Shown here: piece after piece, positions 39,712 to 48,830 of the stretch
Layout: every line of letters starts with the position of its first letter
How positions within the stretch are numbered: the first letter of the stretch is position 1
Source: Microbacterium sp. LWS13-1.2
Lineage (GTDB): Bacteria; Actinomycetota; Actinomycetes; Actinomycetales; Microbacteriaceae
Length of the DNA stretch: 64,000 bases
Reading direction: 5' to 3'
Assembly (NCBI RefSeq): GCF_040144835.1
Contig: NZ_CP151632.1
Span: forward strand, 1,550,001 to 1,614,000
Notes under the pieces: generated by a model
Seen by the model: only the letters and a program-made list of their open reading frames with translations
Told to the model about the DNA's origin: nothing
Database searches by the model: none
Made by a program: the position numbers and the translations under genes

Positions 39712-42135
39712 ACCCGCGTCGGCCAGCGCCCGCGCGACGTAGCGGCGGTGGAAGAACCGCACGATCTCGATCGCGCCGATCGTCAGCACCGTGACGACGG
39801 TCACCAGCCAGGCTGCGTCTTCGCCCGGGTCGACGAGCTGGAAGAACTCGGTGAGCAGCGGCACTGTGAAGACCGCGACGAGCGCGATGAACATCGCCCC
39901 GATCACGAGAGCCTTGAAGCGCGTGATCGGTCGCGAGAGCACGGTGAGCACCCAGATGCCCACGATCGCGAGGATGATCGTCGACCCGGTGCGCAGCTCC
40001 GGTTCGCTCACCCCGAGCGCCATGGCCCCCAGCGTGTACAGCGTCAGCGCGACCGCGATGATCACGCCGGCGGGGATCGCGAACGCCAGGGAGCGTCGCA
40101 GGAACCCGGGCACGTATCTCTGGGTGTTCGGCAGCAGCGCAAGGAAGAACGCGGGGATGCCGATGGTCAGGCCGTCCGTGATCGACAGCTGGCGCGGCAG
40201 GAACGGGAACTCGAGCACGAGCACGCCGAACAGCACGGCGAGTCCCGTCGCGTAGGCCGTCTTAGTGAGGAAGAGCATCGAGACGCGCTCGATGTTCGCG
40301 ATCACCTGGCGTCCCTCGGCGACCACGTCCGGCAGATGCGAGAACCTGCTGTCGAGCAGCACGATACGCGCGACCGCCTTGGTCGCCGCCGCGCCGGAGT
40401 TCATCGCGATGCCGAGGTCGGCGGTCTTGATGGCCAGCGCATCGTTGACACCGTCGCCGGTCATCGCGACCGTGTGACCGCGCGACTGGAGCGCGAGGAC
40501 CATCCGCTTCTTCTGCTCCGGGGTCACCCGGCCGAACACGAGGTTGTGCTCGAGCGCGTCCGCCAGCCCCGCCTCGTCCTCGGGGAGCCGGCGAGCGTCG
40601 AAGCCCTCGGCCACGTCGAGCCCCACCTCCCGCGCGATCGCCGCGACCGTGCGGGGGTTGTCACCCGAGATGACACGGATGGCGACGCCCTGCCGGGCGA
40701 AGTACGCCAGGGTCTGCGCGGCGTCGTCGCGGACCTGCTCCCGGAAGGTCACGACCGCGGCAGGGACGAGGGTCGCGGGCAGCCGCTCGGCCTCGGCGTC
40801 CCCGCTCCCGAGCGGCGTCGCGGCCTGCGCCAGGACGAGCGTGCGACGGCCGGAGGATGCGAGCTCGGTCACGATGCGGCCGAGGTCCGTCGTGGGATCG
40901 GCGGCCGCATCGCCGAACACCATCTCGGGTGCACCCAGCACCCACGTGCCCACCGGACCCGTTGCGAATGAGGCAGCGCTCCACTTGCGCGCCGACGAGA
41001 ACGGGATGTACTCCGCCGCCTCGAGAGCGACGCCGACCGGGAACGGATCCCGCAGGCACCGGGCAGTGGCGTTCGCGTCGGGGGCGGCGCCGTACCAGGC
41101 GAGCACGTCCGCAACGCCGGCGGCGGCATCCGGCATCGCCTGCAGCGCGTCGAAGGCGATCTCGCCCGCCGTCAGCGTGCCGGTCTTGTCGAGGCAGATG
41201 ATGTCGACGCGTGCGAGGCCCTCGACCGCCGGGAGCTCGTTGACGAGCACCTGCTGGCCGGCCAGCTTCGCCGCGCCCACCGCGAACGTGATCGAGGTGA
41301 TCAGCACGAGCCCGAGCGGGATCATCGCGGTCAGTGCGGCGATCGTGTTGACCACGGCCTGCACCCAGCCGCCGTTCTGCCACGCCTGCACCCAGCCGCC
41401 CGCGACCATCATCTGCGCGTTCAGCACCAGCAGTCCGACGGGTCCGATGATCCAGCTCATCCACTTCAGCACGCGGTTCACCGACCCGCGCACCTCCGAC
41501 GCCACCAGCGAGAACCGTTTCGCCTCGCCCGCGAAGCGGTTCGCGTATGAATCGGCGCCTACGCGCGTGACGCGGCACGCGCCCTCGCCCGAGACGACGA
41601 TCGAACCCGACAGGGCCTCGTCGCCGGGGCGCTTGTCGACCGCATCGGACTCGCCGGTCAGCATCGACTCGTCGATCTGCAGGGCGCGCGTCTCGATCAC
41701 GGTGGCGTCGGCGGGCACCTGGTCACCGGCGCGGAGGATCAGGATGTCGTCGATCACGACGTCTGCCGGCGCGATCTCGGCCTCGACCCCGTCGCGCCTC
41801 ACACGGGCCTGCGGTGCGTTGAGGAGCGCGAGCCTGTCGAGCGCGGCCTTGGCACGGAACTCCTGGACACATCCGATGATGGAGTTCGCGAACGCGGCGA
41901 GGCCGAACAGCGCGTCCTGCCAGCGTCCCAGCACGAACAGCACGAAGAAGCACGCGAACACGATGCCGTTGAACAGCGTGAACACGTTCGCCCGCACGAT
42001 GGTCCACACGCTCCGGCTCGTGTCGGGCGTGTAGGCGTTCGTGCTCCCCGCCGCTACCCGCTCGGCGACGTCCGCGGCAGAGAGGCCGGCGTCGGCGACG
42101 GGCAGCGCGATCGAGGCGTCGGAGGCGGCATCCAT
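39676..42135 (-). CDS. ctpE: P-type cation-transporting ATPase, CtpE-like
   Basis: 819 residues. TGES (160-163) in the actuator domain, phosphorylated Asp316 in CLDKTGTLT, and MTGDGVNDALAIKTADLGIAM in the hinge. Four helices precede the phosphorylation domain and six follow. The layout and the segment ARIVLLDSRFSHLPDVVAEGRQVIANIERVSMLF match the CtpE group, which in mycobacteria takes part in calcium uptake; the ion here is inferred. The longer open frame upstream is not used, because the ATG at 42135 has TACCCT six bases before it. Confidence 0.87.
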   Translation of the reverse strand: MDAASDASIALPVADAGLSAADVAERVAAGSTNAYTPDTSRSVWTIVRANVFTLFNGIVFACFFVLFVLGRWQDALFGLAAFANSIIGCVQEFRAKAALDRLALLNAPQARVRRDGVEAEIAPADVVIDDILILRAGDQVPADATVIETRALQIDESMLTGESDAVDKRPGDEALSGSIVVSGEGACRVTRVGADSYANRFAGEAKRFSLVASEVRGSVNRVLKWMSWIIGPVGLLVLNAQMMVAGGWVQAWQNGGWVQAVVNTIAALTAMIPLGLVLITSITFAVGAAKLAGQQVLVNELPAVEGLARVDIICLDKTGTLTAGEIAFDALQAMPDAAAGVADVLAWYGAAPDANATARCLRDPFPVGVALEAAEYIPFSSARKWSAASFATGPVGTWVLGAPEMVFGDAAADPTTDLGRIVTELASSGRRTLVLAQAATPLGSGDAEAERLPATLVPAAVVTFREQVRDDAAQTLAYFARQGVAIRVISGDNPRTVAAIAREVGLDVAEGFDARRLPEDEAGLADALEHNLVFGRVTPEQKKRMVLALQSRGHTVAMTGDGVNDALAIKTADLGIAMNSGAAATKAVARIVLLDSRFSHLPDVVAEGRQVIANIERVSMLFLTKTAYATGLAVLFGVLVLEFPFLPRQLSITDGLTIGIPAFFLALLPNTQRYVPGFLRRSLAFAIPAGVIIAVALTLYTLGAMALGVSEPELRTGSTIILAIVGIWVLTVLSRPITRFKALVIGAMFIALVAVFTVPLLTEFFQLVDPGEDAAWLVTVVTVLTIGAIEIVRFFHRRYVARALADAGSLGGGGAGEVA

Positions 42136-42141
42136 GCGTTC

Positions 42142-42147
42142 AGGGTA
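42142..42147 (-). promoter_or_regulatory. Leaderless -10 box TACCCT
   Basis: Minus-strand TACCCT lies six bases before the ATG at 42135. Confidence 0.6.
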
Positions 42148-42166
42148 CTGATGCGGAGACGACATG

Positions 42167-42209
42167 CGGATGCCGCGCCCCGGCGTCGATCGCCGGGGCG
42201 CGGCATCCG
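42167..42209 (-). terminator. Strong hairpin ending the sugar ABC operon
   Basis: Perfect 19-base arms (CGGATGCCGCGCCCCGGCG and its complement) around TCGAT, 16 bases after the stop of the second permease gene. It separates the importer operon from the ATPase promoter. No U-tract. Confidence 0.65.
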
Positions 42210-42224
42210 TCCGCCCTCTGAGGG

Positions 42225-43202
42225 TCAGCCCTTCGTCGCACCCGCCATCAGGCCGCGCACGAAGAACCTCTGCAGCGAGAGGAACACGATGAGCGGCACG
42301 GCCAGCACGAGGAACGCACCTGCCGAGATCAGGAACCACTGATCGCCCCACGACCCGGACAGGGAGTTCAGTGTCTGCGTCATCGGCAGCGAGGACGACG
42401 GCGCGAAGATCGTGGCCACCAGCAGGTCGTTCCACACCCACACGAACTCGAGGATGGCGAACGACGCGAGCGCCGGGGTCGCCAGCGGCAGGATGATGCG
42501 GAAGAAGATCTGGCCATGGCCCGCTCCGTCCACCCGCGCCGCTTCGATCACGTCGGAAGGGATCTCGGCGATGAAGTTGTACAGCAGGAAGATCGCCAGC
42601 GGCAGGGCGAAGATGACGTGCGCGATCCACATCGTCGCGAAGCTGTGATCGACCTCGCGCATCTCGAGGCCGGGGAAGACCGCGACGTCGCCGATTTCGA
42701 GTCCGCGCGAGAATAGGCTCAGCAGAGGCACCAGCGCCATCTGGATGGGCACGATCTGCAGCGCGAAGACCGCCACGAACAGCACGCCGCGTCCCCTGAA
42801 GTCCATCCACGCGAACGCGTAGGCGGCCAGCGACGCGATCGCGAGGGCGAAGATCGTCACGGGGATCGTGATCGCGAGCGAGTTCAGGAACGACTCGCCG
42901 AGCGTGAGTGCCGTGCCGCCGGAGGTGAGGGCGGCCTCGTAGTTCCCGAGCGTGAAGTCGGGGTTGGTGAACACCGTCCACCACCCGGAGGACGCTGAGT
43001 CCGCCCCTGGACGGAACGACGTGATGAGCAGACCGAGCGTCGGGATCGTCCACAGGAAGGCGATCGCGACCGCGATCACCGTCGCCACGGGCGACGTCAT
43101 GCGCTTCTGTGCCTGCGCCTCGTTGCGACGAGTCTCGCGCGCGACCTTGCGCGCCGCCGCCCTGTCGGGCTGCGGGGTCATCTTAGAGTCGACGGCGGTC
43201 AT
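42225..43202 (-). CDS. Sugar ABC transporter permease, MalG type
   Basis: 325 residues from the ATG within the TGATG that also ends the upstream permease; the longer open frame upstream is not used. Six membrane helices; AIFLLYNFIAEIPSDVIEAARVDGAGHGQIFFRIILPLATPAL carries the EAA loop that docks the ATPase. It is the second membrane subunit of a CUT1-type carbohydrate importer. The operon has no ATPase gene, so a shared MsiK-type ATPase encoded elsewhere is likely. Confidence 0.9.
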   Translation of the reverse strand: MTAVDSKMTPQPDRAAARKVARETRRNEAQAQKRMTSPVATVIAVAIAFLWTIPTLGLLITSFRPGADSASSGWWTVFTNPDFTLGNYEAALTSGGTALTLGESFLNSLAITIPVTIFALAIASLAAYAFAWMDFRGRGVLFVAVFALQIVPIQMALVPLLSLFSRGLEIGDVAVFPGLEMREVDHSFATMWIAHVIFALPLAIFLLYNFIAEIPSDVIEAARVDGAGHGQIFFRIILPLATPALASFAILEFVWVWNDLLVATIFAPSSSLPMTQTLNSLSGSWGDQWFLISAGAFLVLAVPLIVFLSLQRFFVRGLMAGATKG

Positions 43203-44545
43203 CACCGCACCTCCCTCTGCCGGCGGAGCTGTCTGACGTTGTAGATGATCAGCGGTGTGACGAACACGAAGATCAGCACCGCGAGCGCTGCCGCATGCCC
43301 GTAGCTCTGGAAACGCTGCTGCTGGTTCACCATCTCGAAGCCCAGCACCGTCGAGTTCGACCGGCCGCCGGTCATCACCGCCACGATGTCGTACAGCTTC
43401 AGCGCGGAGATAGTGATCGTCGTGAGGACGATCACGATCGCGGTGCGGATTCCCGGCACGGTGACGTTGGTGAACCGCTGCCACGCGTTGGTGCCGTCGA
43501 GCTGCGCGGCCTCCATCTGCTCGGCCGGCACTGCCTTGATGGCGGCCGACAGGACCACCATCGCGAAGCCGGTCTGCGCCCACACGAAGGCGAACAGCAG
43601 ACAGAACGTGTTCACGAGCGGCCAGACGTCCAGCCATCTGACCGGTTCGCCACCGAATGCCACGACGAGGGCGTTGAGGATTCCGATCTGCTCCCCCTGC
43701 CGGTAGTCGTAGACGAACCGCCAGATGAGGCTGATGCTCACGGGTGCGATCGCGAAGGGGATGAACACCAGGATCTTGAGGAACCTGTCACCGCGCGCAC
43801 GCTCCATGAACGCGGCGTACGCGAGTCCGACGATCGTCGCGAAGATGGGCGCGAAGATCGCCCAGATCAGCGTGTTGATGATCGACCAGAACCCCTGCGG
43901 GTTCGTGAACGCCCAGACGTAGTTCTCCATGCCGACGAAGTTCTCGCCGGTCTTGTCGAAGAACGACTGGATGATCGTCGCGATCGACGGGTAGATGAGG
44001 CCGATCAGGATCAGGATCGCCGCCGGTGCCAGGAACAGCGTCAGCTGGTACAGATACCCCGCGCCTTCGCGGGCGCGATAGTCGGCGTAGAAGAGCAGGC
44101 CACCCGCGATGAGCGCGATGGGGATCACGTAGATGACCGCGTTCTGATACGGACGCAGCATCATGAACGCCAGCAGCGGGATCGCGAAGCACGAGACCAG
44201 TCGCAGCCAGAAGTAGCCCGTGCCCTTGCGGGGCGCGTACTCGATGAGCACCAGGAGGATCCCGACCACCACGGCGAAGATCAGCAGGACGATCGGAATC
44301 TGGACGATGGGGCCGAGATTGCCGATCCACTGGAAGAACGAGTTGAACGAGAACCCCAGCGACGTCGGCCGCGCATCGGGGGCCGGCGGACTGAGGAAGA
44401 GGAAGACGACGAGCGCGGCGATGAGGATGAAGCCGATCGTCACGACGATGCGCGTCGTCGCGCGCGAGGGCGGCTTGTTGCCGCCACGCTCGGGCGGCGG
44501 CGCCGCCTGCGCCTGGTCGTCCGTCGTTGATGTGGTCTGAGACAT
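43202..44545 (-). CDS. Sugar ABC transporter permease, MalF type
   Basis: 447 residues, longer than a minimal permease: an extra N-terminal region with about four helices (residues 30-170) precedes the six-helix core, as in MalF-like proteins of actinobacteria. The core has LFAFVWAQTGFAMVVLSAAIKAVPAEQMEAAQLDGTNAWQRFTNVTVPGI, the EAA loop. Coupled to the MalG-type gene (TGATG). A strong hairpin lies between this gene and the binding-protein gene. Confidence 0.9.
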   Translation of the reverse strand: MSQTTSTTDDQAQAAPPPERGGNKPPSRATTRIVVTIGFILIAALVVFLFLSPPAPDARPTSLGFSFNSFFQWIGNLGPIVQIPIVLLIFAVVVGILLVLIEYAPRKGTGYFWLRLVSCFAIPLLAFMMLRPYQNAVIYVIPIALIAGGLLFYADYRAREGAGYLYQLTLFLAPAAILILIGLIYPSIATIIQSFFDKTGENFVGMENYVWAFTNPQGFWSIINTLIWAIFAPIFATIVGLAYAAFMERARGDRFLKILVFIPFAIAPVSISLIWRFVYDYRQGEQIGILNALVVAFGGEPVRWLDVWPLVNTFCLLFAFVWAQTGFAMVVLSAAIKAVPAEQMEAAQLDGTNAWQRFTNVTVPGIRTAIVIVLTTITISALKLYDIVAVMTGGRSNSTVLGFEMVNQQQRFQSYGHAAALAVLIFVFVTPLIIYNVRQLRRQREVR

Positions 44546-44585
44546 GTTCTGCCTTCCCCGTCGACGCCGACGGATGACGTCACCC

Positions 44586-44626
44586 CGGTGCCGGGTCCGC
44601 GCGGCGAGCGTGCGGACCCGGCACCG
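44586..44626 (-). terminator. Intercistronic hairpin between binding-protein and permease genes
   Basis: CGGTGCCGGGTCCGC (44586-44600) and GCGGACCCGGCACCG (44612-44626) pair perfectly. It begins 13 bases after the binding-protein stop. In such operons a stem here commonly lowers transcription into the permeases or protects the upstream mRNA; that role is inferred. Confidence 0.6.
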
Positions 44627-44638
44627 AGGTGCGGTGCG

Positions 44639-45982
44639 TCAGTTCTCGTAGCCTGCCTGGATGTCTTCCAGGACCTGCGGTGTCGGCTTCCCGTCGACCC
44701 AGTCGACCATGCCGCGCCAGAACGATCCCGAGCCGACGGTCGCCGGCATCAGGTCGGAGGCGTCGAAGCGGAACACGGTCTCGGGGTCCTGCAGTACCGT
44801 CATGGCGTCGGTGAGGAACTTGCTCGACGCCAGCGACGGGTCTGCCCCGGTGTTGGCCGAGATCGCGCCGCCGAGTTCGACCCGGGTGTCGGCCCACTCG
44901 GGCGTCGACATGTATTCCGCGACCGCCTGGGTGGCCGCGTCATCGGTGAAGGTCGTCACGAGCTCGCCACCGCCCGACACCGAGAACGGCTCGCCCTCGA
45001 ATCCGGGCATGAGGAACGCATACACGTCTCCGTCTTCGGCGACGTCGGGCGTTGCGCCCTCCGCCGTCTGCACCGCGAGGAAGTTCGCGGTGAGGAACGA
45101 CGCCTGGTGGGTCAGTGCGCAGGTGCCGTTGGCGACCGCCGCGGCGATCGGGTCGCCGAACGCCGTGGAGTTGATGCTCTGCACGTCGCCGAAGCCGGCG
45201 TTGACGTAGGTCGGGTCGAGCAGGACCTTCGCGACCTCGTCGAACGCTGCCTCGATGTCGGGGTCGGTGAAGGGCGTCTCTCCGGAGGCCCAGCTATCGT
45301 AGACGTCGGCGCCTGCCTGGCGCAGCACGAGATCCTCGACCCAGTCCGTGCCGGGCCAACCAGACGCGGCTTCGGACGAGAAGCCGGCACACCACGGCGG
45401 TTCACCTGTCTTCTCCCGGATCGTGGCCGTCAGCTCCAGCAGCTCCTGCCAGGTCTCGGGGATCTCGACCCCCCACTCTTCGAAGCTCTTGGGCGAGTAG
45501 TAGATGTAACCCTTCAGGTTCGCCAGCATGGGCGCAGCGTAGAAGGTACCGTCGACGGAGCCGATGTCCTTCCAGGCGGCAGCCCAGTACTCGTCGACGT
45601 TCGCCGCGACCTCGTCGCTGCCCTCTACGACCTCGCCGGTCTCGACCAGGGAACGGAACAGACCGGGCTGCGGCACGATCGCGATGTCGGGTGCCGAGCC
45701 TCCGGTGACCTTCGTCACGATGTTGCCCTCGAACCCCTTGTCGCCGGTGTAGACGACCTCGATGCCGGTATCGGCGGTGAACTGGTCGAACGACTTCTGA
45801 AGCGCCTCCGCCTCGGTGCCGGTGATGCCGCCGGAGATCTCGACCGTCTCGCCCTCGAGCGAGCCGTCGCCGGCGTCGCCCTCGTCACCACCCTCGGCGC
45901 AGCCCGCGAGAGTCAGTGCCGCGACCGCGGCGATCCCCAGCGCGATGTAGCCGTGTCGACGACGTGATCGCAATGCAGTCAT
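44639..45982 (-). CDS. Extracellular sugar-binding lipoprotein
   Basis: 447 residues. Signal peptide with lipobox LAGC (ALTLAGCAEGGDEG), an acidic linker, and a type-I CUT1 binding-protein fold: VEISGGITGTEAEALQKSFDQF, DIAIVPQPGLFRSLVETGEV, and FAVSGGGE-like substrate region (PFSVSGGGELV). It delivers a sugar, probably an alpha- or beta-glucoside or oligosaccharide, to the two permeases. GAGGAGG precedes the ATG. A LacI-type operator half-palindrome lies about 67 bases upstream, matching the one before the divergent lacI-type gene. Confidence 0.9.
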   Translation of the reverse strand: MTALRSRRRHGYIALGIAAVAALTLAGCAEGGDEGDAGDGSLEGETVEISGGITGTEAEALQKSFDQFTADTGIEVVYTGDKGFEGNIVTKVTGGSAPDIAIVPQPGLFRSLVETGEVVEGSDEVAANVDEYWAAAWKDIGSVDGTFYAAPMLANLKGYIYYSPKSFEEWGVEIPETWQELLELTATIREKTGEPPWCAGFSSEAASGWPGTDWVEDLVLRQAGADVYDSWASGETPFTDPDIEAAFDEVAKVLLDPTYVNAGFGDVQSINSTAFGDPIAAAVANGTCALTHQASFLTANFLAVQTAEGATPDVAEDGDVYAFLMPGFEGEPFSVSGGGELVTTFTDDAATQAVAEYMSTPEWADTRVELGGAISANTGADPSLASSKFLTDAMTVLQDPETVFRFDASDLMPATVGSGSFWRGMVDWVDGKPTPQVLEDIQAGYEN

Positions 45983-46048
45983 GTTCGTCTGCCTCCTCTT
46001 CGAGTCCGCGGAGCCGCAACGCATCGCGTACCCCGCTCGTATGGATCG

Positions 46049-46060
46049 GGAACCGATTCC
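46049..46060. promoter_or_regulatory. LacI-type operator before the sugar-binding gene
   Basis: GGAACCGATTCC resembles the perfect dyad GGAACCGGTTCC at 46172-46183. It lies in the divergent control region, 67 bases upstream of the binding-protein start. Central-CG operators of this kind are typical for LacI-family repressors. Confidence 0.6.
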
Positions 46061-46171
46061 ATGTTCACGGTAGGGGATGCCGCATGACGGCACAATGACC
46101 GTGGGTCACAACTCGGTAAACACCGAAAACCGGGGTGGCGTCCGCGAGGCGATCACGGCACAATGAGGCCC

Positions 46172-46183
46172 GGAACCGGTTCC
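46172..46183. promoter_or_regulatory. LacI-type operator before the regulator gene
   Basis: GGAACCGGTTCC is a perfect 12-base palindrome, 45 bases before the LacI-type ATG at 46229. It makes an upstream in-frame ATG (46163) unlikely as the start and suggests autoregulation. Confidence 0.65.
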
Positions 46184-46228
46184 ACAATTCGGGCGACGGC
46201 GGCGTCCCCAGGAGGCGAGGAGGACCCG

Positions 46229-47275
46229 ATGGCGGGCATCGCCGACGTGGCTCGCGCGGCAGGCGTCTCGAAGTCGACCGCTTCCCGTGCCCTGACGGGC
46301 GCCGGCTACGTCTCGGCCGCGACGCGGGCGCGGGTGAGGGATGCGGCAGCGGCGCTCGGCTACGTCCCCACCACGAGTGCGGTGAGCCTCGTGACCGGTC
46401 GCACCCAGACCGTCGGCGTCGTCATGCCGTCCCTCGACCGGTGGTTCTTCGCCCAGGTGCTCGAGGGGATCCAGGACGCGCTGCTGGAGCGCCGCTACGA
46501 CCTGGCGCTGTACGGCGCGCCCCCCGAGTCGGCCGCGCGTCGCGAGATGTTCGAGCATTTCCTCGCCCGAAAGCGGTTCGACGGGCTCATCGCGGTGGGC
46601 ATCGAGCCGAGCGCTCGCGAGCTCGAGCGGCTGATCGCCTTCGGCAAGCCGGTGGTCGCGGTCGGCGGTTACGACATCGGCACGAACGCTGTGTCGATCG
46701 ACGACGAGGCGGCCGCGCGCATCGCCACCGAGCACCTCATCGGCCTGGGCCACAGCGAGATCGTCTTCCTCGGCGGCGACCCCGACGGGCGCCGGACGAG
46801 CTTCGCCGACGGCCGCCGGCTCCACGGCTACCGCCGCGCCATGCGCGATGCGGGCCTCGAGGCGTCCTCCCGTCACGTCCAGTCCGAGGTCGCGCTCCCG
46901 GGCGGGTACAGCGCCGCGGTAGAGCTGCTGGGCGACCGGCGCACCCGCCCGACGGCGATCGTCGGCGTGTGCGACGAAGTGGCGGTCGGCGCGATCATCG
47001 CGGCACGCCGGCTGGGCATCCGGGTTCCCGAGCGGCTGAGCGTCGTCGGCATCGACGATCACGCGTACGCCGAGATGTTCTCGCTCACGACGCTGCAGCA
47101 GCGCCCTCACCAGCAGGGGCGGGCGGCGGTGCAGCTGCTCATGTGGCAGCTCGACGACCCCGAGGCGCCGATGAACCGGCTCTACGAGTCGTCTCCTCTG
47201 GTCGTCCGCAACTCGACGGCGGCTTTCGACGACGACGCGTCCGCCATCATCGGGGTCGGGCCGCGCCGCACCTAG
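46229..47275 (+). CDS. LacI family transcriptional regulator
   Basis: 348 residues from the ATG with GAGGAGG upstream. MAGIADVARAAGVSKSTASRAL is the helix-turn-helix with hinge, followed by a periplasmic-binding-like effector domain (TQTVGVVMPSLDRWFFAQVLEGI ... VVGIDDHAYAEMFSLTTLQQ). Divergent from the sugar importer, with matching dyads before both genes, so it most likely represses the importer until its sugar binds. Confidence 0.9.
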   Translation: MAGIADVARAAGVSKSTASRALTGAGYVSAATRARVRDAAAALGYVPTTSAVSLVTGRTQTVGVVMPSLDRWFFAQVLEGIQDALLERRYDLALYGAPPESAARREMFEHFLARKRFDGLIAVGIEPSARELERLIAFGKPVVAVGGYDIGTNAVSIDDEAAARIATEHLIGLGHSEIVFLGGDPDGRRTSFADGRRLHGYRRAMRDAGLEASSRHVQSEVALPGGYSAAVELLGDRRTRPTAIVGVCDEVAVGAIIAARRLGIRVPERLSVVGIDDHAYAEMFSLTTLQQRPHQQGRAAVQLLMWQLDDPEAPMNRLYESSPLVVRNSTAAFDDDASAIIGVGPRRT

Positions 47276-47298
47276 CTAGGGGGGCAGGCGGCACACGT

Positions 47299-47934
47299 TC
47301 ACAGCCGCCCGAGGTCGCGGAAGGTTCGACCCTCCCAGGCGACGCGCTCGACGGCGTCCTCGACGCCGGACACGGTGCGGAACGTCTCGCCGCCGGATGC
47401 TTCGACACGCACGAGTCCGCGATCGATCGGCGTCGCCGGCGGCCCGGTCACGATCGCCTCGAGCACGCGGGTGAACGCGCCGGTGCGGTGCAGCGGAGCG
47501 AGCAGGTCACGGCCGTCGCGGATGTGCCCGGCGAGATCGTCGAGCAGCGAGATGCGTTCGAATGCGTACGCGCGCGGAGCGCCGCCCCGTCGCGATGCAC
47601 GTGGAGCATGTCGAGCGTGTACAGGTAGACGAGGAATCCACGGGTGCCCCGCACCAGCACATACGGCTCGCGGCGTCGTGCGGCGGTCACCGCGAGACCC
47701 GCGGCGACGCGGGCGCCGCCGCGCACCTCGACGACGAGGGACGACGTGTCGTCGGTCTCGATGTCGTTCGCGCGGCGGAGGTCCGCGTCGATCGACACGA
47801 CATCGTCCGGTGCGGCCGCCCCGGGGGTCGGCGACGGCGACGAGTTCGAAGTCCGCGCCGGCGAGCACGGCGTCGACGTGACTGCGGCCGTGCCCGTGGA
47901 CACCGGCGACACCCACGCCGAGCAGTCCGGTCAC
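47299..47934 (-). pseudogene. Gfo/Idh/MocA dehydrogenase remnant with deletion and frameshifts
   Basis: From a GTG at 47934 the frame reads LLGVGVAGVHGHGRSHVDAVLAG, a Rossmann start, up to VAVADPRG. The homology then jumps to another frame (PDDVVSIDADLRRANDIETDD to LDMLHVHRDG), missing roughly 120 residues expected in between. It returns to the first frame at a (CG)n tract near 47570-47578 (YAFERISLLDDLAGHIRDG to the stop at 47299), where two extra bases explain the shift. It is a decayed sugar dehydrogenase. Confidence 0.75.
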
Positions 47935-48234
47935 AGCCCCGCCTGAGCGCGCAGCGCGGGCGGCGAGCGTCTCGGCGCTGGCCGTCACCTCGGGCGATCC
48001 GTCCTCGGCGAACAGGGACTCGCCGTGCTGGCGCAGCCAGTTGTTGAGGCCGCCGTCCTCGAATCCCCAGGACTGCGAGCCGACGACCGCGCCGCCACTG
48101 GCCGCGGTGACCTCCTCGGCGATCTCGTTCAGGTCGTCCCACGACCAGGTCTCGTCGTCGGTCAGCTCGATGTCGAGGCTGTCTTCGAGTGGTGAGAATG
48201 CGCTTTCTGGAATGCGCTTTATCATTCTTGTCAC
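47935..48234 (-). pseudogene. Fragment of an extracellular sugar-binding protein
   Basis: About 100 codons in frame with the dehydrogenase remnant: WSWDDLNEIAEEVTAASGG and GFEDGGLNNWLRQHGESLFAEDG match the central part of CUT1 sugar-binding proteins. Signal peptide, N-lobe and C-terminal half are absent. A 14-base tandem repeat (GAATGCGCTTT at 48196 and 48210) lies at its 5' end. It is evidence that a transport gene was lost here by deletion and fused to the dehydrogenase. Confidence 0.7.
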
Positions 48235-48350
48235 AACGGATGCCGGAACGCAGTCCCTGAGAAAATCAGGGGTGATTCGAGATCAAACCATGAGAAAGGG
48301 ATTTCGCGGAACGAGGTGGTTGGTCGGTCGATTCCCCTGCCCGGACATGA

Positions 48351-48385
48351 CGAAAGCCCCGGACGCACAGCATCCGGGGCTTTCG
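48351..48385 (-). terminator. rplJL operon terminator
   Basis: CGAAAGCCCCGGA and TCCGGGGCTTTCG pair with a nine-base loop, 13 bases after the rplL stop. Read on the minus strand, the stem ends in GGGGCTTTCGT, a classic terminator for a ribosomal operon. Confidence 0.75.
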
Positions 48386-48398
48386 CGAAGGAAAGAGA

Positions 48399-48782
48399 TT
48401 ACTTGAGGGTAACCGTCGCGCCGGCCTCTTCGAGAGCGGCCTTGGCCTTCTCGGCGGCCTCCTTGTTGGCGCCCTCGAGGACGGCCTTGGGAGCACCGTC
48501 GACGACAGCCTTGGCCTCGCCGAGGCCGAGCGAGGTGAGCTCGCGGACCGTCTTGATGACCTGGATCTTCTTGTCGCCGGCAGCCTCGAGGATGACGTCG
48601 AACGAGTCCTTCTCCTCCTCGACGGCAACGTCGGCGCCCGCGCCACCGGCGCCGGCAACGGCGACGGGAGCAGCAGCGGTGACGTCGAACTTCTCCTCGA
48701 ACGCCTTCACGAACTCGCTGAGCTCGACGAGGGTCAGGTCGGCGAACTGCTGGAGCAGTTCCTCAGTGGTGAGCTTCGCCAT
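48399..48782 (-). CDS. rplL: 50S ribosomal protein L7/L12
   Basis: 127 residues. N-terminal dimerisation helices ([31 protein letters not shown]), an Ala/Gly hinge ([16 protein letters not shown]) and the C-terminal factor-binding domain ([39 protein letters not shown]). It forms the ribosomal stalk that recruits elongation factors. Second gene of rplJ-rplL, followed by a terminator. Confidence 0.98.
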   Translation of the reverse strand: MAKLTTEELLQQFADLTLVELSEFVKAFEEKFDVTAAAPVAVAGAGGAGADVAVEEEKDSFDVILEAAGDKKIQVIKTVRELTSLGLGEAKAVVDGAPKAVLEGANKEAAEKAKAALEEAGATVTLK

Positions 48783-48830
48783 GATGTATCTCCTAGATAG
48801 ATGGGGTTGTGGGAAGAGATCGCCGGTCGC

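Noticed and set aside
42136..43053. P-type ATPase with an extra N-terminal domain
   Set aside because: The extension is the shadow of the MalG-type permease; the ATG at 42135 has a -10 box and the family length.
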